From: Ptiloglossa arizonensis
Lineage: Eukaryota; Arthropoda; Insecta; Hymenoptera; Colletidae
NCBI RefSeq assembly: GCF_051014685.1
Contig: NW_027478777.1
Span: 494,186 to 558,185, forward strand
Reading direction: 5' to 3'
Length of the DNA: 64,000 nt
Shown here: piece by piece, positions 1-11,694 of the stretch
Position numbering within the stretch: position 1 is the stretch's first letter
Layout: each line of letters opens with the position of its first letter
Notes under the pieces: model-generated
What the model was told of the DNA's origin: nothing
The model's input: the letters and a program-made list of their open reading frames with translations, nothing else
The model's database searches: none
Translations under genes and position numbers: made by a program

Positions 1-177
1 CGTTCGCGAGATATGGGAGTTTGAAGCCAAGAAATGGTTGAGAAGGCAAAAAATTTTTCGCAATTCTGCTGCTCCAAACGCTTAACCAGAATGGCCTAGG
101 GAAAAAATACACATATCGTTGTAATCGGGCGAGTTTCTACTTTCAGACGCTACAGGAAGTTTTGGGTTAGGTAAATC
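1..177 (+). repeat. Reference monomer (phase used for all monomer positions)
   Basis: Monomer positions used in this annotation count from CGTTCGCGAG. Landmarks: a CENP-B-box-like 17-mer at 2-18 containing the palindrome TCGCGA at 4-9; an A6T5 tract at 48-58; the palindrome CCTAGG at about 95-100; an A6 tract at 102-107; ATCGGGCGAG at about 125-134; the sequence CTACTTTCAG at about 137-146; a variable patch at about 146-155 (GATGCAATAGG, GACGCTACAGG, GAGGCAATAGG or GACGCAGCAGG); and an A2T5 tract at about 157-163 followed by GGGTTAGGT. This first copy carries private variants, GGAAGTTTTGG instead of GGAATTTTTGG and GTAAATC instead of GTCAATC. A hand count of the consensus gives 31 C, 43 G and 8 CpG in 177 bp. 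Confidence 0.9.
2..18 (+). other. CENP-B-box-like motif, common 8-of-9 form
   Basis: GTTCGCGAGATATGGGA aligns to the mammalian core consensus NTTCGNNNNANNCGGGN with one mismatch, T for C at motif position 13 (TGGG instead of CGGG). This is the form in most monomers of the window. In mammals the motif is bound by CENP-B, a pogo-transposase-derived centromere protein. Whether this organism has a CENP-B-like protein is unknown. This entry is the exemplar of a site that recurs in nearly every monomer. Confidence 0.55.
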
Positions 178-354
178 CGTTCGCGAGATATGGGAGTTTG
201 AAGCCAAGAAATGGTTGAGAAGGTAAAAAATTTTTCGCACTTCTGCTGCTCCAAACGCTTAACCAGAATGGCCTAGGGAAAAAATACACATACTGTAGTA
301 GTCGGGCGTGTTTCTACTTTCAGACGCAACAGGAATTTTTGGGTTAGGTCAATC

Positions 355-531
355 CGTTCGCGAGATATGGGAGTTTGAAGCTAAGAAATGGTTGAGAAGA
401 CAACAAATTTTTCGCAATTCTGCTGCCCCAAACGCTTAACCAGAATGGCCTAGGGAAAAAATACGCATACAGTTGTAATTGGGCGAGTTTCTACATTCTG
501 ACGCAGCAGGAATTTTTGGGTTTGGTCAATC
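355..531 (+). repeat. Exemplar of the second monomer haplotype (GCTAAG / GACAACAAA)
   Basis: This monomer carries three linked changes relative to the main type: GCTAAG instead of GCCAAG near position 27, and GACAACAAATTTTT instead of GGCAAAAAATTTTT at about 45-58. The linked set recurs across the window, by eye in perhaps a third of monomers, and alternates with the main type. It shortens the A6T5 tract to A3T5. Mixed forms such as GGCAACAAA with GCCAAG (for example near 17913, 19510 and 35437) look like recombinants or intermediates. Confidence 0.75.
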
Positions 532-2122
532 CGTTCGCGAGATATGGGAGTTTGAAGCCAAGAAATGGTTGAGAAGGCAAAAAATTTTTCGCAATTCTGC
601 TGCTCCAAACGCTTATCCAGAATGGGCTGGAAAAAATACACATACCGTTGTAATCGGGCTAGTTTCTACTTTCAGATGCAATAGGAATTTTTGGGTTAGG
701 TCAATCCGTTCGCGGGATATGCGAGTGTGAAGCTAAGAAATGGTTGAGAAGACAACAAATATTTCGCAATGCTGCTGCTCCAAACGCTTAACCAGAATGG
801 CCTAGGGAAAAAATACGCACACAGTTGTAATCGGGCGAGTTTCTACTTTCTGACGCAGCAGGAATTTTTGGGTTTGGTCAATCCGTTCGCGAGATATGGG
901 ACTTTGAAACTAAGAAATGGTTGAGAAGACAACAAATTTTTCGCAATTCTGCTGATCCAAACGCTTAACCAGAATGGGCTGGGGAAAAAATACACATACC
1001 GTTGTAATCGGGCGAGTTTCTACTTTCAGACGCTACAGGAATTTTTGGGTTAGGTCAATCCGTTCGCGAGATATGGGAGTTTGAAGCCAAGAAATGGTTG
1101 AGAAGGCAAAAAATTTTTCGCAATTCTGCTGGTCCAAACGCTTAACCAGAATGGCCTAGGGAAAAAATACACATACCGTTGTAATCAGGCGAGTTTCTAC
1201 TTTCAGATGCGATAGGAATTTTTGGGATAGGTCAATCCGTTCGCGAGATATGGGAGTTTGAAGCCAAGAAATGGTTGAGAAGGCAAAAAATTTTTCGCAA
1301 TTCTGCTAATCCAAACGCTTAACCAGAATGGCCTAGGGAGAAAATACACATACCGTTGTAATCGGGCTAGTTTCTACTTTCAGAGGCAATAGGAATTTTT
1401 GGGTTAGGTCAATCCGTTCGCGAGATATGGGAGTTTGAAGCCAAGAAATGGTTGAGAAGGCAAAAAATTTTTCGCAATTCTGCTGCTCCAAACGCTTAAC
1501 CAGAATGGCCTCGGGAAAAAATACACATACCGCTGTAATCGGGCGAGTTTCTACTTTCAGATGCAATTGGAATTTTTGGGTTAGGTCAATCCGTTTGCGA
1601 GATATGGGAGTTTGAAGCCAAGAAATGGTTGAGAAGGCAAAAAATTTTTCGCAATTCTGCTGCTCCAAACGCTTAACCAGAATGGCCTAGGGAAAAAATA
1701 CACATACCGTTGTAATCTGGCGAGTTTCTACTTTCAGACGCAACAGGAATTTTTGGGTTAGGTCAATCCGTTCGCGAGATATGGGAGTTTGAATCCAAGA
1801 AATGGATGAGAAGGCAAAAAATTTTTCGCAATTCTGCTGCTCCAAACGCTTAACCAGAATGGGCTGGGGAAAAAATACACATACCGTTGTAATCGGGCGA
1901 GTTTCTACTTTCAGATGCAATAGGAATTTTTGGGTTAGGTCAATCCGTTCGCGAGATATGGGAGTTTGAAGCTAAGAAATGGTTGAGAAGACAACAAATT
2001 TTTCGCACTTCTGCTGCTCCAAACGCATAACCAGAATGGCCTAGGGATGAAATACACATACCGTTGTAATCGGGCGAGTTTCTACTTTCAGATGCAACAG
2101 GAATTTTTGGGTTAGGTCAATC

Positions 2123-3830
2123 CGTTCGCGAGATATGGGAGTTTGAAGCCAAGAAATGGTTGAGAAGGCAAAAAATTTTTCGCAATTCTGCTGCTCCAAA
2201 CGCTTAACCAGAATGGCCTAGGGAAAAAATACACATATCGTTGTAATCGGGCGAGTTTCTACTTTCAGACGCTACAGGAAGTTTTGGGTTAGGTAAATCC
2301 GTTCGCGAGATATGGGAGTTTGAAGCCAAGAAATGGTTGAGAAGGTAAAAAATTTTTCGCACTTCTGCTGCTCCAAACGCTTAACCAGAATGGCCTAGGG
2401 AAAAAATACACATACTGTAGTAGTCGGGCGTGTTTCTACTTTCAGACGCAACAGGAATTTTTGGGTTAGGTCAATCCGTTCGCGAGATATGGGAGTTTGA
2501 AGCTAAGAAATGGTTGAGAAGACAACAAATTTTTCGCAATTCTGCTGCCCCAAACGCTTAACCAGAATGGCCTAGGGAAAAAATACGCATACAGTTGTAA
2601 TTGGGCGAGTTTCTACTTTCTGACGCAGCAGGAATTTTTGGGTTTGGTCAATCCGTTCGCGAGATATGGGAGTTTGAAGCCAAGAAATGGTTGAGAAGGC
2701 AAAAAATTTTTCGCAATTCTGCTGCTCCAAACGCTTATCCAGAATGGGCTGGAAAAAATACACATACCGTTGTAATCGGGCTAGTTTCTACTTTCAGATG
2801 CAATAGGAATTTTTGGGTTAGGTCAATCCGTTCGCGGGATATGCGAGTGTGAAGCTAAGAAATGGTTGAGAAGACAACAAATTTTTCGCAATGCTGCTGC
2901 TCCAAACGCTTAACCAGAATGGCCTAGGGAAAAAATACGCACACAGTTGTAATCGGGCGAGTTTCTACTTTCTGACGCAGCAGGAATTTTTGGGTTTGGT
3001 CAATCCGTTCGCGAGATATGGGACTTTGAAACTAAGAAATGGTTGAGAAGACAACAAATTTTTCGCAATTCTGCTGATCCAAACGCTTAACCAGAATGGG
3101 CTGGGGAAAAAATACACATACCGTTGTAATCGGGCGAGTTTCTACTTTCAGACGCTACAGGAATTTTTGGGTTAGGTCAATCCGTTCGCGAGATATGGGA
3201 GTTTGAAGCCAAGAAATGGTTGAGAAGGCAAAAAATTTTTCGCAATTCTGCTGGTCCAAACGCTTAACCAGAATGGCCTAGGGAAAAAATACACATACCG
3301 TTGTAATCAGGCGAGTTTCTACTTTCAGATGCGATAGGAATTTTTGGGTTAGGTCAATCCGTTCGCGAGATATGGGAGTTTGAAGCCAAGAAATGGTTGA
3401 GAAGGCAAAAAATTTTTCGCAATTCTGCTAATCCAAACGCTTAACCAGAATGGCCTAGGGAGAAAATACACATACCGTTGTAATCGGGCTAGTTTCTACT
3501 TTCAGAGGCAATAGGAATTTTTGGGTTAGGTCAATCCGTACGCGAGATATGCGAGTGTGAAGCTAAGAAATGGTTGAGAAGACAACAAATTTTTCGCAAT
3601 GCTGCTGCTCCAAACGCTTAACCAGAATGGCCTAGGGAAAAAATACGCATACAGTTGTAATCGGGCGAGTTTCTACTTTCTGACGCAGCAGGAATTTTTG
3701 GGTTTGGTCAATCCGTTCGCGAGATATGGGTTCTTTGAAACTAAGAAATGGTTGAGAAGGCAACAAATTTTTCGCAATTCTGCTGATCCAAACGCTTAAC
3801 CAGAATGGGCTGGGGAAAAAATACACATAC
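2123..3830 (+). repeat. 12-monomer HOR, copy 2 (partial)
   Basis: This block matches copy 1 for its first eight monomers. At about 3537 it switches to a monomer starting CGTACGCGAG followed by TATGCGAGTGTG, which copy 1 lacks. The whole stretch from about 2104 to 3830 reappears at about 6880-8600 at an offset of 4776 bp (27 x 177 - 3). The shared variants extend through GGTTCTTTGAAAC at about 3729 (repeated at about 8505). Confidence 0.85.
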
Positions 3831-4240
3831 CGTTGTAATCGGGCGAGTTTCTACTTTCAGACGCTACAGGAATTTTTGGGTTAGGTCAATCCGTTCGCGA
3901 GATATGGGAGTTTGAAGCCAAGAAATGGTTGAGAAGGCAAAAAATTTTTCGCAATTCTGCTGGTCCAAACGCTTAACCAGAATGGCCTAGGGAAAAAATA
4001 CACATGCCGTTGTAATCGGGCGAGTTTCTACTTTCAGATGCAATAGGAATTTTTGGGTTAGGTCAATCCGTTCGCGAGATATGGGAGTTTGAAGCCAAGA
4101 AATGGTTGAGAAGGCAAAAAATTTTTCGCAATTCTGCTGCTCCAAACGCTTAACCAGAATGGCCTCGGGAAAAAATACACATACCGCTGTAATCGGGCGA
4201 GTTTCTACTTTCAGATGCAATTGGAATTTTTGGGTTAGGT
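3537..4240 (+). repeat. CGTACG-start cassette, copy 1
   Basis: A diagnostic monomer beginning CGTACGCGAG with TATGCGAGTGTG is followed by a monomer with GGTTCTTTGAAAC. The same start occurs at 3537, 5129, 6367 and 8313, spaced 1592, 1238 and 1946 bp (9 x 177 - 1, 7 x 177 - 1 and 11 x 177 - 1). The stretch from 3537 matches the one from 6367 at offset 2830, including the CACATGCCG variant at about 4002 and about 6832. Confidence 0.75.
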
Positions 4241-5385
4241 CAATCCGTTTGCGAGATATGGGAGTTTGAAGCTAAGAAATGGTTGAGAAGACAACAAATT
4301 TTTCGCAATTCTGCTGCCCCAAACGCTTAACCAGAATGGCCTAGGGAAAAAATACGCATACAGTTGTAATTGGGCGAGTTTCTACTTTCTGACGCAGCAG
4401 GAATTTTTGGGTTTGGTCAATCCGTTCGCGAGATATGGGAGTTTGAAGCCAAGAAATGGTTGAGAAGGCAAAAAATTTTTCGCAATTCTGCTGCTCCAAA
4501 CGCTTATCCAGAATGGGCTGGAAAAAATACACATACCGTTGTAATCGGGCTAGTTTCTACTTTCAGATGCAATAGGAATTTTTGGGTTAGGTCAATCCGT
4601 TCGCGGGATATGCGAGTGTGAAGCTAAGAAATGGTTGAGAAGACAACAAATTTTTCGCAATGCTGCTGCTCCAAACGCTTAACCAGAATGGCCTAGGGAA
4701 AAAATACGCACACAGTTGTAATCGGGCGAGTTTCTACTTTCTGACGCAGCAGGAATTTTTGGGTTTGGTCAATCCGTTCGCGAGATATGGGACTTTGAAA
4801 CTAAGAAATGGTTGAGAAGACAACAAATTTTTCGCAATTCTGCTGGTCCAAACGCTTAACCAGAATGGCCTAGGGAAAAAATACACATACCGTTGTAATC
4901 AGGCGAGTTTCTACTTTCAGATGCGATAGGAATTTTTGGGTTAGGTCAATCCGTTCGCGAGATATGGGAGCTTGAAGCCAAGAAATGGTTGAGAAGGCAA
5001 AAAATTTTTCGCAATTCTGCTAATCCAAACGCTTAACCAGAATGGCCTAGGGAGAAAATACACATACCGTTGTAATCGGGCTAGTTTCTACTTTCAGAGG
5101 CAATAGGAATTTTTGGGTTAGGTCAATCCGTACGCGAGATATGCGAGTGTGAAGCTAAGAAATGGTTGAGAAGACAACAAATTTTTCGCAATGCTGCTGC
5201 TCCAAACGCTTAACCAGAATGGCCTAGGGAAAAAATACGCATACAGTTGTAATCGGGCGAGTTTCTACTTTCTGACGCAGCAGGAATTTTTGGGTTTGGT
5301 CAATCCGTTCGCGAGATATGGGTTCTTTGAAACTAAGAAATGGTTGAGAAGGCAACAAATTTTTCGCAATTCTGCTGCCCCAAAC
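4230..5385 (+). repeat. Rearranged 12-mer-derived block with in-register junctions
   Basis: From about 4290 this block follows the 2601-type order at offset 1769, then at about 4845 jumps directly to a CTGGTCC monomer. Compared with the sibling at about 5431-6100, exactly one monomer is missing. A second junction at about 5365-5385 joins a GGTTCTTTGAAAC monomer to a CTGCCCC monomer. Both junctions lie in TTCGCAATTCTGCTG, which is common to all monomers, as expected for unequal exchange in register. Confidence 0.7.
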
Positions 5386-6870
5386 GCTTAACCAGAATGG
5401 CCTAGGGAAAAAATACGCATACAGTTGTAATTGGGCGAGTTTCTACTTTCTGACGCAGCAGGAATTTTTGGGTTTGGTCAATCCGTTCGCGAGATATGGG
5501 AGTTTGAAGCCAAGAAATGGTTGAGAAGGCAAAAAATTTTTCGCAATTCTGCTGCTCCAAACGCTTATCCAGAATGGGCTGGAAAAAATACACATACCGT
5601 TGTAATCGGGCTAGTTTCTACTTTCAGATGCAATAGGAATTTTTGGGTTAGGTCAATCCGTTCGCGGGATATGCGAGTGTGAAGCTAAGAAATGGTTGAG
5701 AAGACAACAAATTTTTCGCAATGCTGCTGCTCCAAACGCTTAACCAGAATGGCCTAGGGAAAAAATACGCACACAGTTGTAATCGGGCGAGTTTCTACTT
5801 TCTGACGCAGCAGGAATTTTTGGGTTTGGTCAATCCGTTCGCGAGATATGGGACTTTGAAACTAAGAAATGGTTGAGAAGACAACAAATTTTTCGCAATT
5901 CTGCTGATCCAAACGCTTAACCAGAATGGGCTGGGGAAAAAATACACATACCGTTGTAATCGGGCGAGTTTCTACTTTCAGACGCTACAGGAATTTTTGG
6001 GTTAGGTCAATCCGTTCGCGAGATATGGGAGTTTGAAGCCAAGAAATGGTTGAGAAGGCAAAAAATTTTTCGCAATTCTGCTGGTCCAAACGCTTAACCA
6101 GAATGGCCTAGGGAAAAAATACACATACCGTTGTAATCAGGCGAGTTTCTACTTTCAGATGCGATAGGAATTTTTGGGTTAGGTCAATCCGTTCGCGAGA
6201 TATGGGAGCTTGAAGCCAAGAAATGGTTGAGAAGGCAAAAAATTTTTCGCAATTCTGCTAATCCAAACGCTTAACCAGAATGGCCTAGGGAGAAAATACA
6301 CATACCGTTGTAATCGGGCTAGTTTCTACTTTCAGAGGCAATAGGAATTTTTGGGTTAGGTCAATCCGTACGCGAGATATGCGAGTGTGAAGCTAAGAAA
6401 TGGTTGAGAAGACAACAAATTTTTCGCAATGCTGCTGCTCCAAACGCTTAACCAGAATGGCCTAGGGAAAAAATACGCATACAGTTGTAATCGGGCGAGT
6501 TTCTACTTTCTGACGCAGCAGGAATTTTTGGGTTTGGTCAATCCGTTCGCGAGATATGGGTTCTTTGAAACTAAGAAATGGTTGAGAAGGCAACAAATTT
6601 TTCGCAATTCTGCTGATCCAAACGCTTAACCAGAATGGGCTGGGGAAAAAATACACATACCGTTGTAATCGGGCGAGTTTCTACTTTCAGACGCTACAGG
6701 AATTTTTGGGTTAGGTCAATCCGTTCGCGAGATATGGGAGTTTGAAGCCAAGAAATGGTTGAGAAGGCAAAAAATTTTTCGCAATTCTGCTGGTCCAAAC
6801 GCTTAACCAGAATGGCCTAGGGAAAAAATACACATGCCGTTGTAATCGGGCGAGTTTCTACTTTCAGATG
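5386..6870 (+). repeat. 12-mer-derived block matching 7332-8600
   Basis: From the CTGCCCC variant at about 5383 this block matches the sequence from about 7329 at a constant offset of 1946 bp (11 x 177 - 1), through the CGTACG monomer at 6367 (8313 in the other copy). From 6367 it also matches 3537 onward at offset 2830. It is therefore a bridge between neighbouring copies of the left-hand HOR family. Confidence 0.75.
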
Positions 6871-6879
6871 CAATAGGAA

Positions 6880-8600
6880 TTTTTGGGTTAGGTCAATCCG
6901 TTCGCGAGATATGGGAGTTTGAAGCCAAGAAATGGTTGAGAAGGCAAAAAATTTTTCGCAATTCTGCTGCTCCAAACGCTTAACCAGAATGGCCTAGGGA
7001 AAAAATACACATATCGTTGTAATCGGGCGAGTTTCTACTTTCAGACGCTACAGGAAGTTTTGGGTTAGGTAAATCCGTTCGCGAGATATGGGAGTTTGAA
7101 GCCAAGAAATGGTTGAGAAGGTAAAAAATTTTTCGCACTTCTGCTGCTCCAAACGCTTAACCAGAATGGCCTAGGGAAAAAATACACATACTGTAGTAGT
7201 CGGGCGTGTTTCTACTTTCAGACGCAACAGGAATTTTTGGGTTAGGTCAATCCGTTCGCGAGATATGGGAGTTTGAAGCTAAGAAATGGTTGAGAAGACA
7301 ACAAATTTTTCGCAATTCTGCTGCCCCAAACGCTTAACCAGAATGGCCTAGGGAAAAAATACGCATACAGTTGTAATTGGGCGAGTTTCTACTTTCTGAC
7401 GCAGCAGGAATTTTTGGGTTTGGTCAATCCGTTCGCGAGATATGGGAGTTTGAAGCCAAGAAATGGTTGAGAAGGCAAAAAATTTTTCGCAATTCTGCTG
7501 CTCCAAACGCTTATCCAGAATGGGCTGGAAAAAATACACATACCGTTGTAATCGGGCTAGTTTCTACTTTCAGATGCAATAGGAATTTTTGGGTTAGGTC
7601 AATCCGTTCGCGGGATATGCGAGTGTGAAGCTAAGAAATGGTTGAGAAGACAACAAATTTTTCGCAATGCTGCTGCTCCAAACGCTTAACCAGAATGGCC
7701 TAGGGAAAAAATACGCACACAGTTGTAATCGGGCGAGTTTCTACTTTCTGACGCAGCAGGAATTTTTGGGTTTGGTCAATCCGTTCGCGAGATATGGGAC
7801 TTTGAAACTAAGAAATGGTTGAGAAGACAACAAATTTTTCGCAATTCTGCTGATCCAAACGCTTAACCAGAATGGGCTGGGGAAAAAATACACATACCGT
7901 TGTAATCGGGCGAGTTTCTACTTTCAGACGCTACAGGAATTTTTGGGTTAGGTCAATCCGTTCGCGAGATATGGGAGTTTGAAGCCAAGAAATGGTTGAG
8001 AAGGCAAAAAATTTTTCGCAATTCTGCTGGTCCAAACGCTTAACCAGAATGGCCTAGGGAAAAAATACACATACCGTTGTAATCAGGCGAGTTTCTACTT
8101 TCAGATGCGATAGGAATTTTTGGGTTAGGTCAATCCGTTCGCGAGATATGGGAGTTTGAAGCCAAGAAATGGTTGAGAAGGCAAAAAATTTTTCGCAATT
8201 CTGCTAATCCAAACGCTTAACCAGAATGGCCTAGGGAGAAAATACACATACCGTTGTAATCGGGCTAGTTTCTACTTTCAGAGGCAATAGGAATTTTTGG
8301 GTTAGGTCAATCCGTACGCGAGATATGCGAGTGTGAAGCTAAGAAATGGTTGAGAAGACAACAAATTTTTCGCAATGCTGCTGCTCCAAACGCTTAACCA
8401 GAATGGCCTAGGGAAAAAATACGCATACAGTTGTAATCGGGCGAGTTTCTACTTTCTGACGCAGCAGGAATTTTTGGGTTTGGTCAATCCGTTCGCGAGA
8501 TATGGGTTCTTTGAAACTAAGAAATGGTTGAGAAGGCAACAAATTTTTCGCAATTCTGCTGATCCAAACGCTTAACCAGAATGGGCTGGGGAAAAAATAC
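6880..8600 (+). repeat. 12-monomer HOR, third long copy
   Basis: This block matches about 2104-3830 at offset 4776. It includes the GGAAGTTTTGG/GTAAATC monomer, the CATACTGTAGTAGTCGGG monomer and the two-base-short monomer. Similarity ends near 8600, where CACATACCG becomes CACGTACCG. The block then gives way to the monomer order that dominates 9-16 kb. Confidence 0.8.
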
Positions 8601-9920
8601 ACGTACCGTTGTAATCGGGCTAGTTTCTACTTTCAGATGCAATAAGAATTTTTGGGTTAGGTCAATCCGTTCGCGAGATATGGGAGTTTGAAGCCAAGAA
8701 ATGGTTGAGAAGGCAAAAAATTTTTCGCAATTCTGCTGGTCCAAACGCTTAACGAGAATGGCCTAGGGAAAATATACACATACCGTTGTAATCGGGCGAG
8801 TTTCTACTTTCAGAGGCAATAGGAATTTTTGGGTTAGGTGAATCCGTTCGCGAGATATGCGAGTGTGAAGCTAAGAAATGGTTGAGAAGACAACAAATTT
8901 TTCGCAATGCTGCTGCTCCAAACGCTTAACCAGAATGGCCTAGGGAAAAAATACGCATACAGTTGTAATCGGGCGAGTTTCTACTTTCTGACGCAGCAGG
9001 AATTTTTGGGTTTGGTCAATCCGTTCGCGAGATATGGGAGTTTGAAGCCAAGAAATGGTTGAGAAGGCAAAAAATTTTTCGCAATTCTGCTGCTCCAAAC
9101 GCTTAACCAGAATGGCCTCGGGAAAAAATACACATACCGCTGTAATCGGGCGAGTTTCTACTTTCAGATGCAATTGGAATTTTTGGGTTAGGTCAATCCG
9201 TTTGCGATATACGGGAGTTTGAATCCAAGAAATGGATGAGAAGGCAAAAAATTTTTCGCAATTCTGCTGCTCCAAACGCTTAACCAGAATGGCCTAGGGA
9301 AAAAATACATATATCGTTGTAATCGGGCGAGTTTCTACTTTCAGATGCAACAGGAATATTTGGGTTAGGTCAGTCCGTTCGCGAGATATGGGAGTTTGAA
9401 GCCAAGAAATGGTAGAGAAGTCAAAAAATTTTTCGCAATTCTGCTGCTCCAAACGCTTAACCAGAATGGCCTAGGGAAAAAATACACATACCGTTGCAAT
9501 CGGGCGGGTTTCTACTTTCAGATGCAATAGGAATTTTTGGGTTAGGTCAATCCTTTCGCGAGATATGGGAGTTTGAAGCTAAGAAATGATTGAGAAGGCA
9601 AAAAATTTTTCGCAATTCTGCTGCTCCAAACGCTTAACCAGAATGGCCTAGGGAAAAAATACACATACCGCGGTAATCGGGCGAGATTCTACTTTCAGAT
9701 GCAATAGGAATTTTTGGGTTAGGTCAATCCGTTTGCGAGATATGGGAGTTTGAAGCCAAGAAATGGTTGAGAAGGCAAAAAATTTTTCGCACTTCTGCTG
9801 CTCCAAACGCTTAACCAGAATGGGCTGGGGAAAAAATACACGTACCGTTGTAATCGGGCTAGTTTCTACTTTCAGATGCAATAAGAATTTTTGGGTTAGG
9901 TCAATCCGTTCGCGAGATAT

Positions 9921-10805
9921 GGGAGTTTGAAGCCAAGAAATGGTTGAGAAGGCAAAAAATTTTTCGCAATTCTGCTGGTCCAAACGCTTAACGAGAATGG
10001 CCTAGGGAAAAAATACACATACCGTTGTAATCGGGCGAGTTTCTACTTTCAGAGGCAATAGGAATTTTTGGGTTAGGTCAATCCGTTCGCGAGATATGCG
10101 AGTGTGAAGCTAAGAAATGGTTGAGAAGACAACAAATTTTTCGCAATGCTGCTGCTCCAAACGCTTAACCAGAATGGCCTAGGGAGAAAATACACATACC
10201 GTTGTAATCGGGCTAGTTTCTACTTTCAGAGGCAATAGGAATTTTTGGGTTCGGTCAATCCGTTCGCGAGATATGCGAGTGTGAAGCTAAGAAATGGTTG
10301 AGAAGACAACAAATTTTTCGCAATGCTGCTGCTCCAAACGCTTAACCAGAATGGCCTAGGGAAAAAATACGCATACAGTTGTAATCGGGCGAGTTTCTAC
10401 TTTCTGACGCAGCAGGAATTTTTGGGTTTGGTCAATCCTTTCGCGAGATATGGGACTTTGAAACTAAGAAATGGTTGAGAAGACAACAAATTTTTCGCAA
10501 TTCTGCTGATCCAAACGCTTAACCCGAATGGGCTGGGGAAAAAATACACATACCGTTGTAATCGGGCGAGTTTCTACTTTCAGACGCTACAGGAATTTTT
10601 GGGTTAGGTCAATCCGTTCGCGAGATATGGGAGTTTGAAGCCAAGAAATGGTTGAGAAGGCAAAAAATTTTTCGCAATTCTGCTGCTCCAAACGCTTAAC
10701 CAGAATGGCCTAGGGAAAAAATACACATATCGTTGTAATCGGGCGAGTTTCTACTTTCAGATGCAATAGGAATTTTTGGGTTAGGTCAATCCGTTCGCGA
10801 GATAC
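9921..10805 (+). repeat. Five-monomer tandem duplication, copy A (885 bp)
   Basis: This block matches the next 885 bp at exactly 5 x 177. Markers are GCTTAACGAG at about 9970 and about 10855, GGGTTCGGTC at about 10246 and about 11131, CAATCCTTTCGCG at about 10434 and about 11319, and CTTAACCCG at about 10519 and about 11404. One visible difference is GGGTTAGG at about 10590 against GGGTTCGG at about 11475. The equivalent place in the 13.97-16.2 kb copy has the unit once, so the duplication arose in this copy. The repeat carries an intact CENP-B-box match at its right edge. Confidence 0.85.
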
Positions 10806-10809
10806 GGGA
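10793..10809 (+). other. Exact CENP-B box consensus match
   Basis: GTTCGCGAGATACGGGA fits NTTCGNNNNANNCGGGN at all nine fixed positions. It lies at the end of copy A of the 885-bp duplication. Binding by any protein is not shown. Confidence 0.65.
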
Positions 10810-11690
10810 GTTTGAAGCCAAGAAATGGTTGAGAAGGCAAAAAATTTTTCGCAATTCTGCTGGTCCAAACGCTTAACGAGAATGGCCTAGGGAAAAAATA
10901 CACATACCGTTGTAATCGGGCGAGTTTCTACTTTCAGAGGCAATAGGAATTTTTGGGTTAGGTCAATCCGTTCGCGAGATATGCGAGTGTGAAGCTAAGA
11001 AATGGTTGAGAAGACAACAAATTTTTCGCAATGCTGCTGCTCCAAACGCTTAACCAGAATGGCCTAGGGAGAAAATACACATACCGTTGTAATCGGGCTA
11101 GTTTCTACTTTCAGAGGCAATAGGAATTTTTGGGTTCGGTCAATCCGTTCGCGAGATATGCGAGTGTGAAGCTAAGAAATGGTTGAGAAGACAACAAATT
11201 TTTCGCAATGCTGCTGCTCCAAACGCTTAACCAGAATGGCCTAGGGAAAAAATACGCATACAGTTGTAATCGGGCGAGTTTCTACTTTCTGACGCAGCAG
11301 GAATTTTTGGGTTTGGTCAATCCTTTCGCGAGATATGGGACTTTGAAACTAAGAAATGGTTGAGAAGACAACAAATTTTTCGCAATTCTGCTGATCCAAA
11401 CGCTTAACCCGAATGGGCTGGGGAAAAAATACACATACCGTTGTAATCGGGCGAGTTTCTACTTTCAGACGCTACAGGAATTTTTGGGTTCGGTCAATCC
11501 GTTCGCGAGATATGGGAGTTTGAAGCCAAGAAATGGTTGAGAAGGCAAAAAATTTTTCGCAATTCTGCTGCTCCAAACGCTTAACCAGAATGGCCTAGGG
11601 AAAAAATACACATATCGTTGTAATCGGGCGAGTTTCTACTTTCAGATGCAATAGGAATTTTTGGGTTAGGTCAATCCGTTCGCGAGATAC
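10806..11690 (+). repeat. Five-monomer tandem duplication, copy B (885 bp)
   Basis: Second copy of the 885-bp unit. Matching continues to about 11744, where CTGGTCC in copy A's continuation is replaced by CTAATCC. From there the sequence realigns with the other 28-mer copy at about 15814. The intact CENP-B-box match is therefore present twice, at 10793 and 11678, exactly 885 bp apart. Confidence 0.85.
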
Positions 11691-11694
11691 GGGA
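11678..11694 (+). other. Exact CENP-B box consensus match
   Basis: Same 17-mer as at 10793, exactly 885 bp downstream. It was copied with the five-monomer duplication. Confidence 0.65.

Larger units (their letters stand above)
1..2122 (+). repeat. 12-monomer HOR, copy 1 (2122 bp)
   Basis: Bases 1 to about 1418 match 2123 to about 3538 at a constant offset of 2122 bp (11 x 177 + 175). The short monomer at 532-706 lost two bases where GGCCTAGGGAAA became GGGCTGGAAA, and this is shared by all copies. Only a few differences are visible over 1.4 kb, for example CTACATTCTG at about 491 against CTACTTTCTG at about 2613, AATATTTCG at about 758 against AATTTTTCG, and GGGATAGG at about 1225 against GGGTTAGG. 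After about 1418 the copies diverge, and four unmatched monomers complete the unit. Confidence 0.85.

Noticed and set aside
48..70. Second CENP-B box candidate at TTTCGCAATTCTG
   Set aside because: It has TTCG, but the required A at motif position 10 is T and the CGGG end is absent.
137..146. CTACTTTCAG as a 3' splice acceptor
   Set aside because: It has the look of a pyrimidine-rich acceptor but occurs once per monomer with no associated donor, exon or coding sequence.
1..177. Origin of the monomer from an older half-unit duplication
   Set aside because: TATGGGAGTTT at about 12-22 resembles TCGGGCGAGTTT at about 125-136, and the T-rich tracts are alike, but the spacing and the flanks do not align. 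The similarity is too weak to support.
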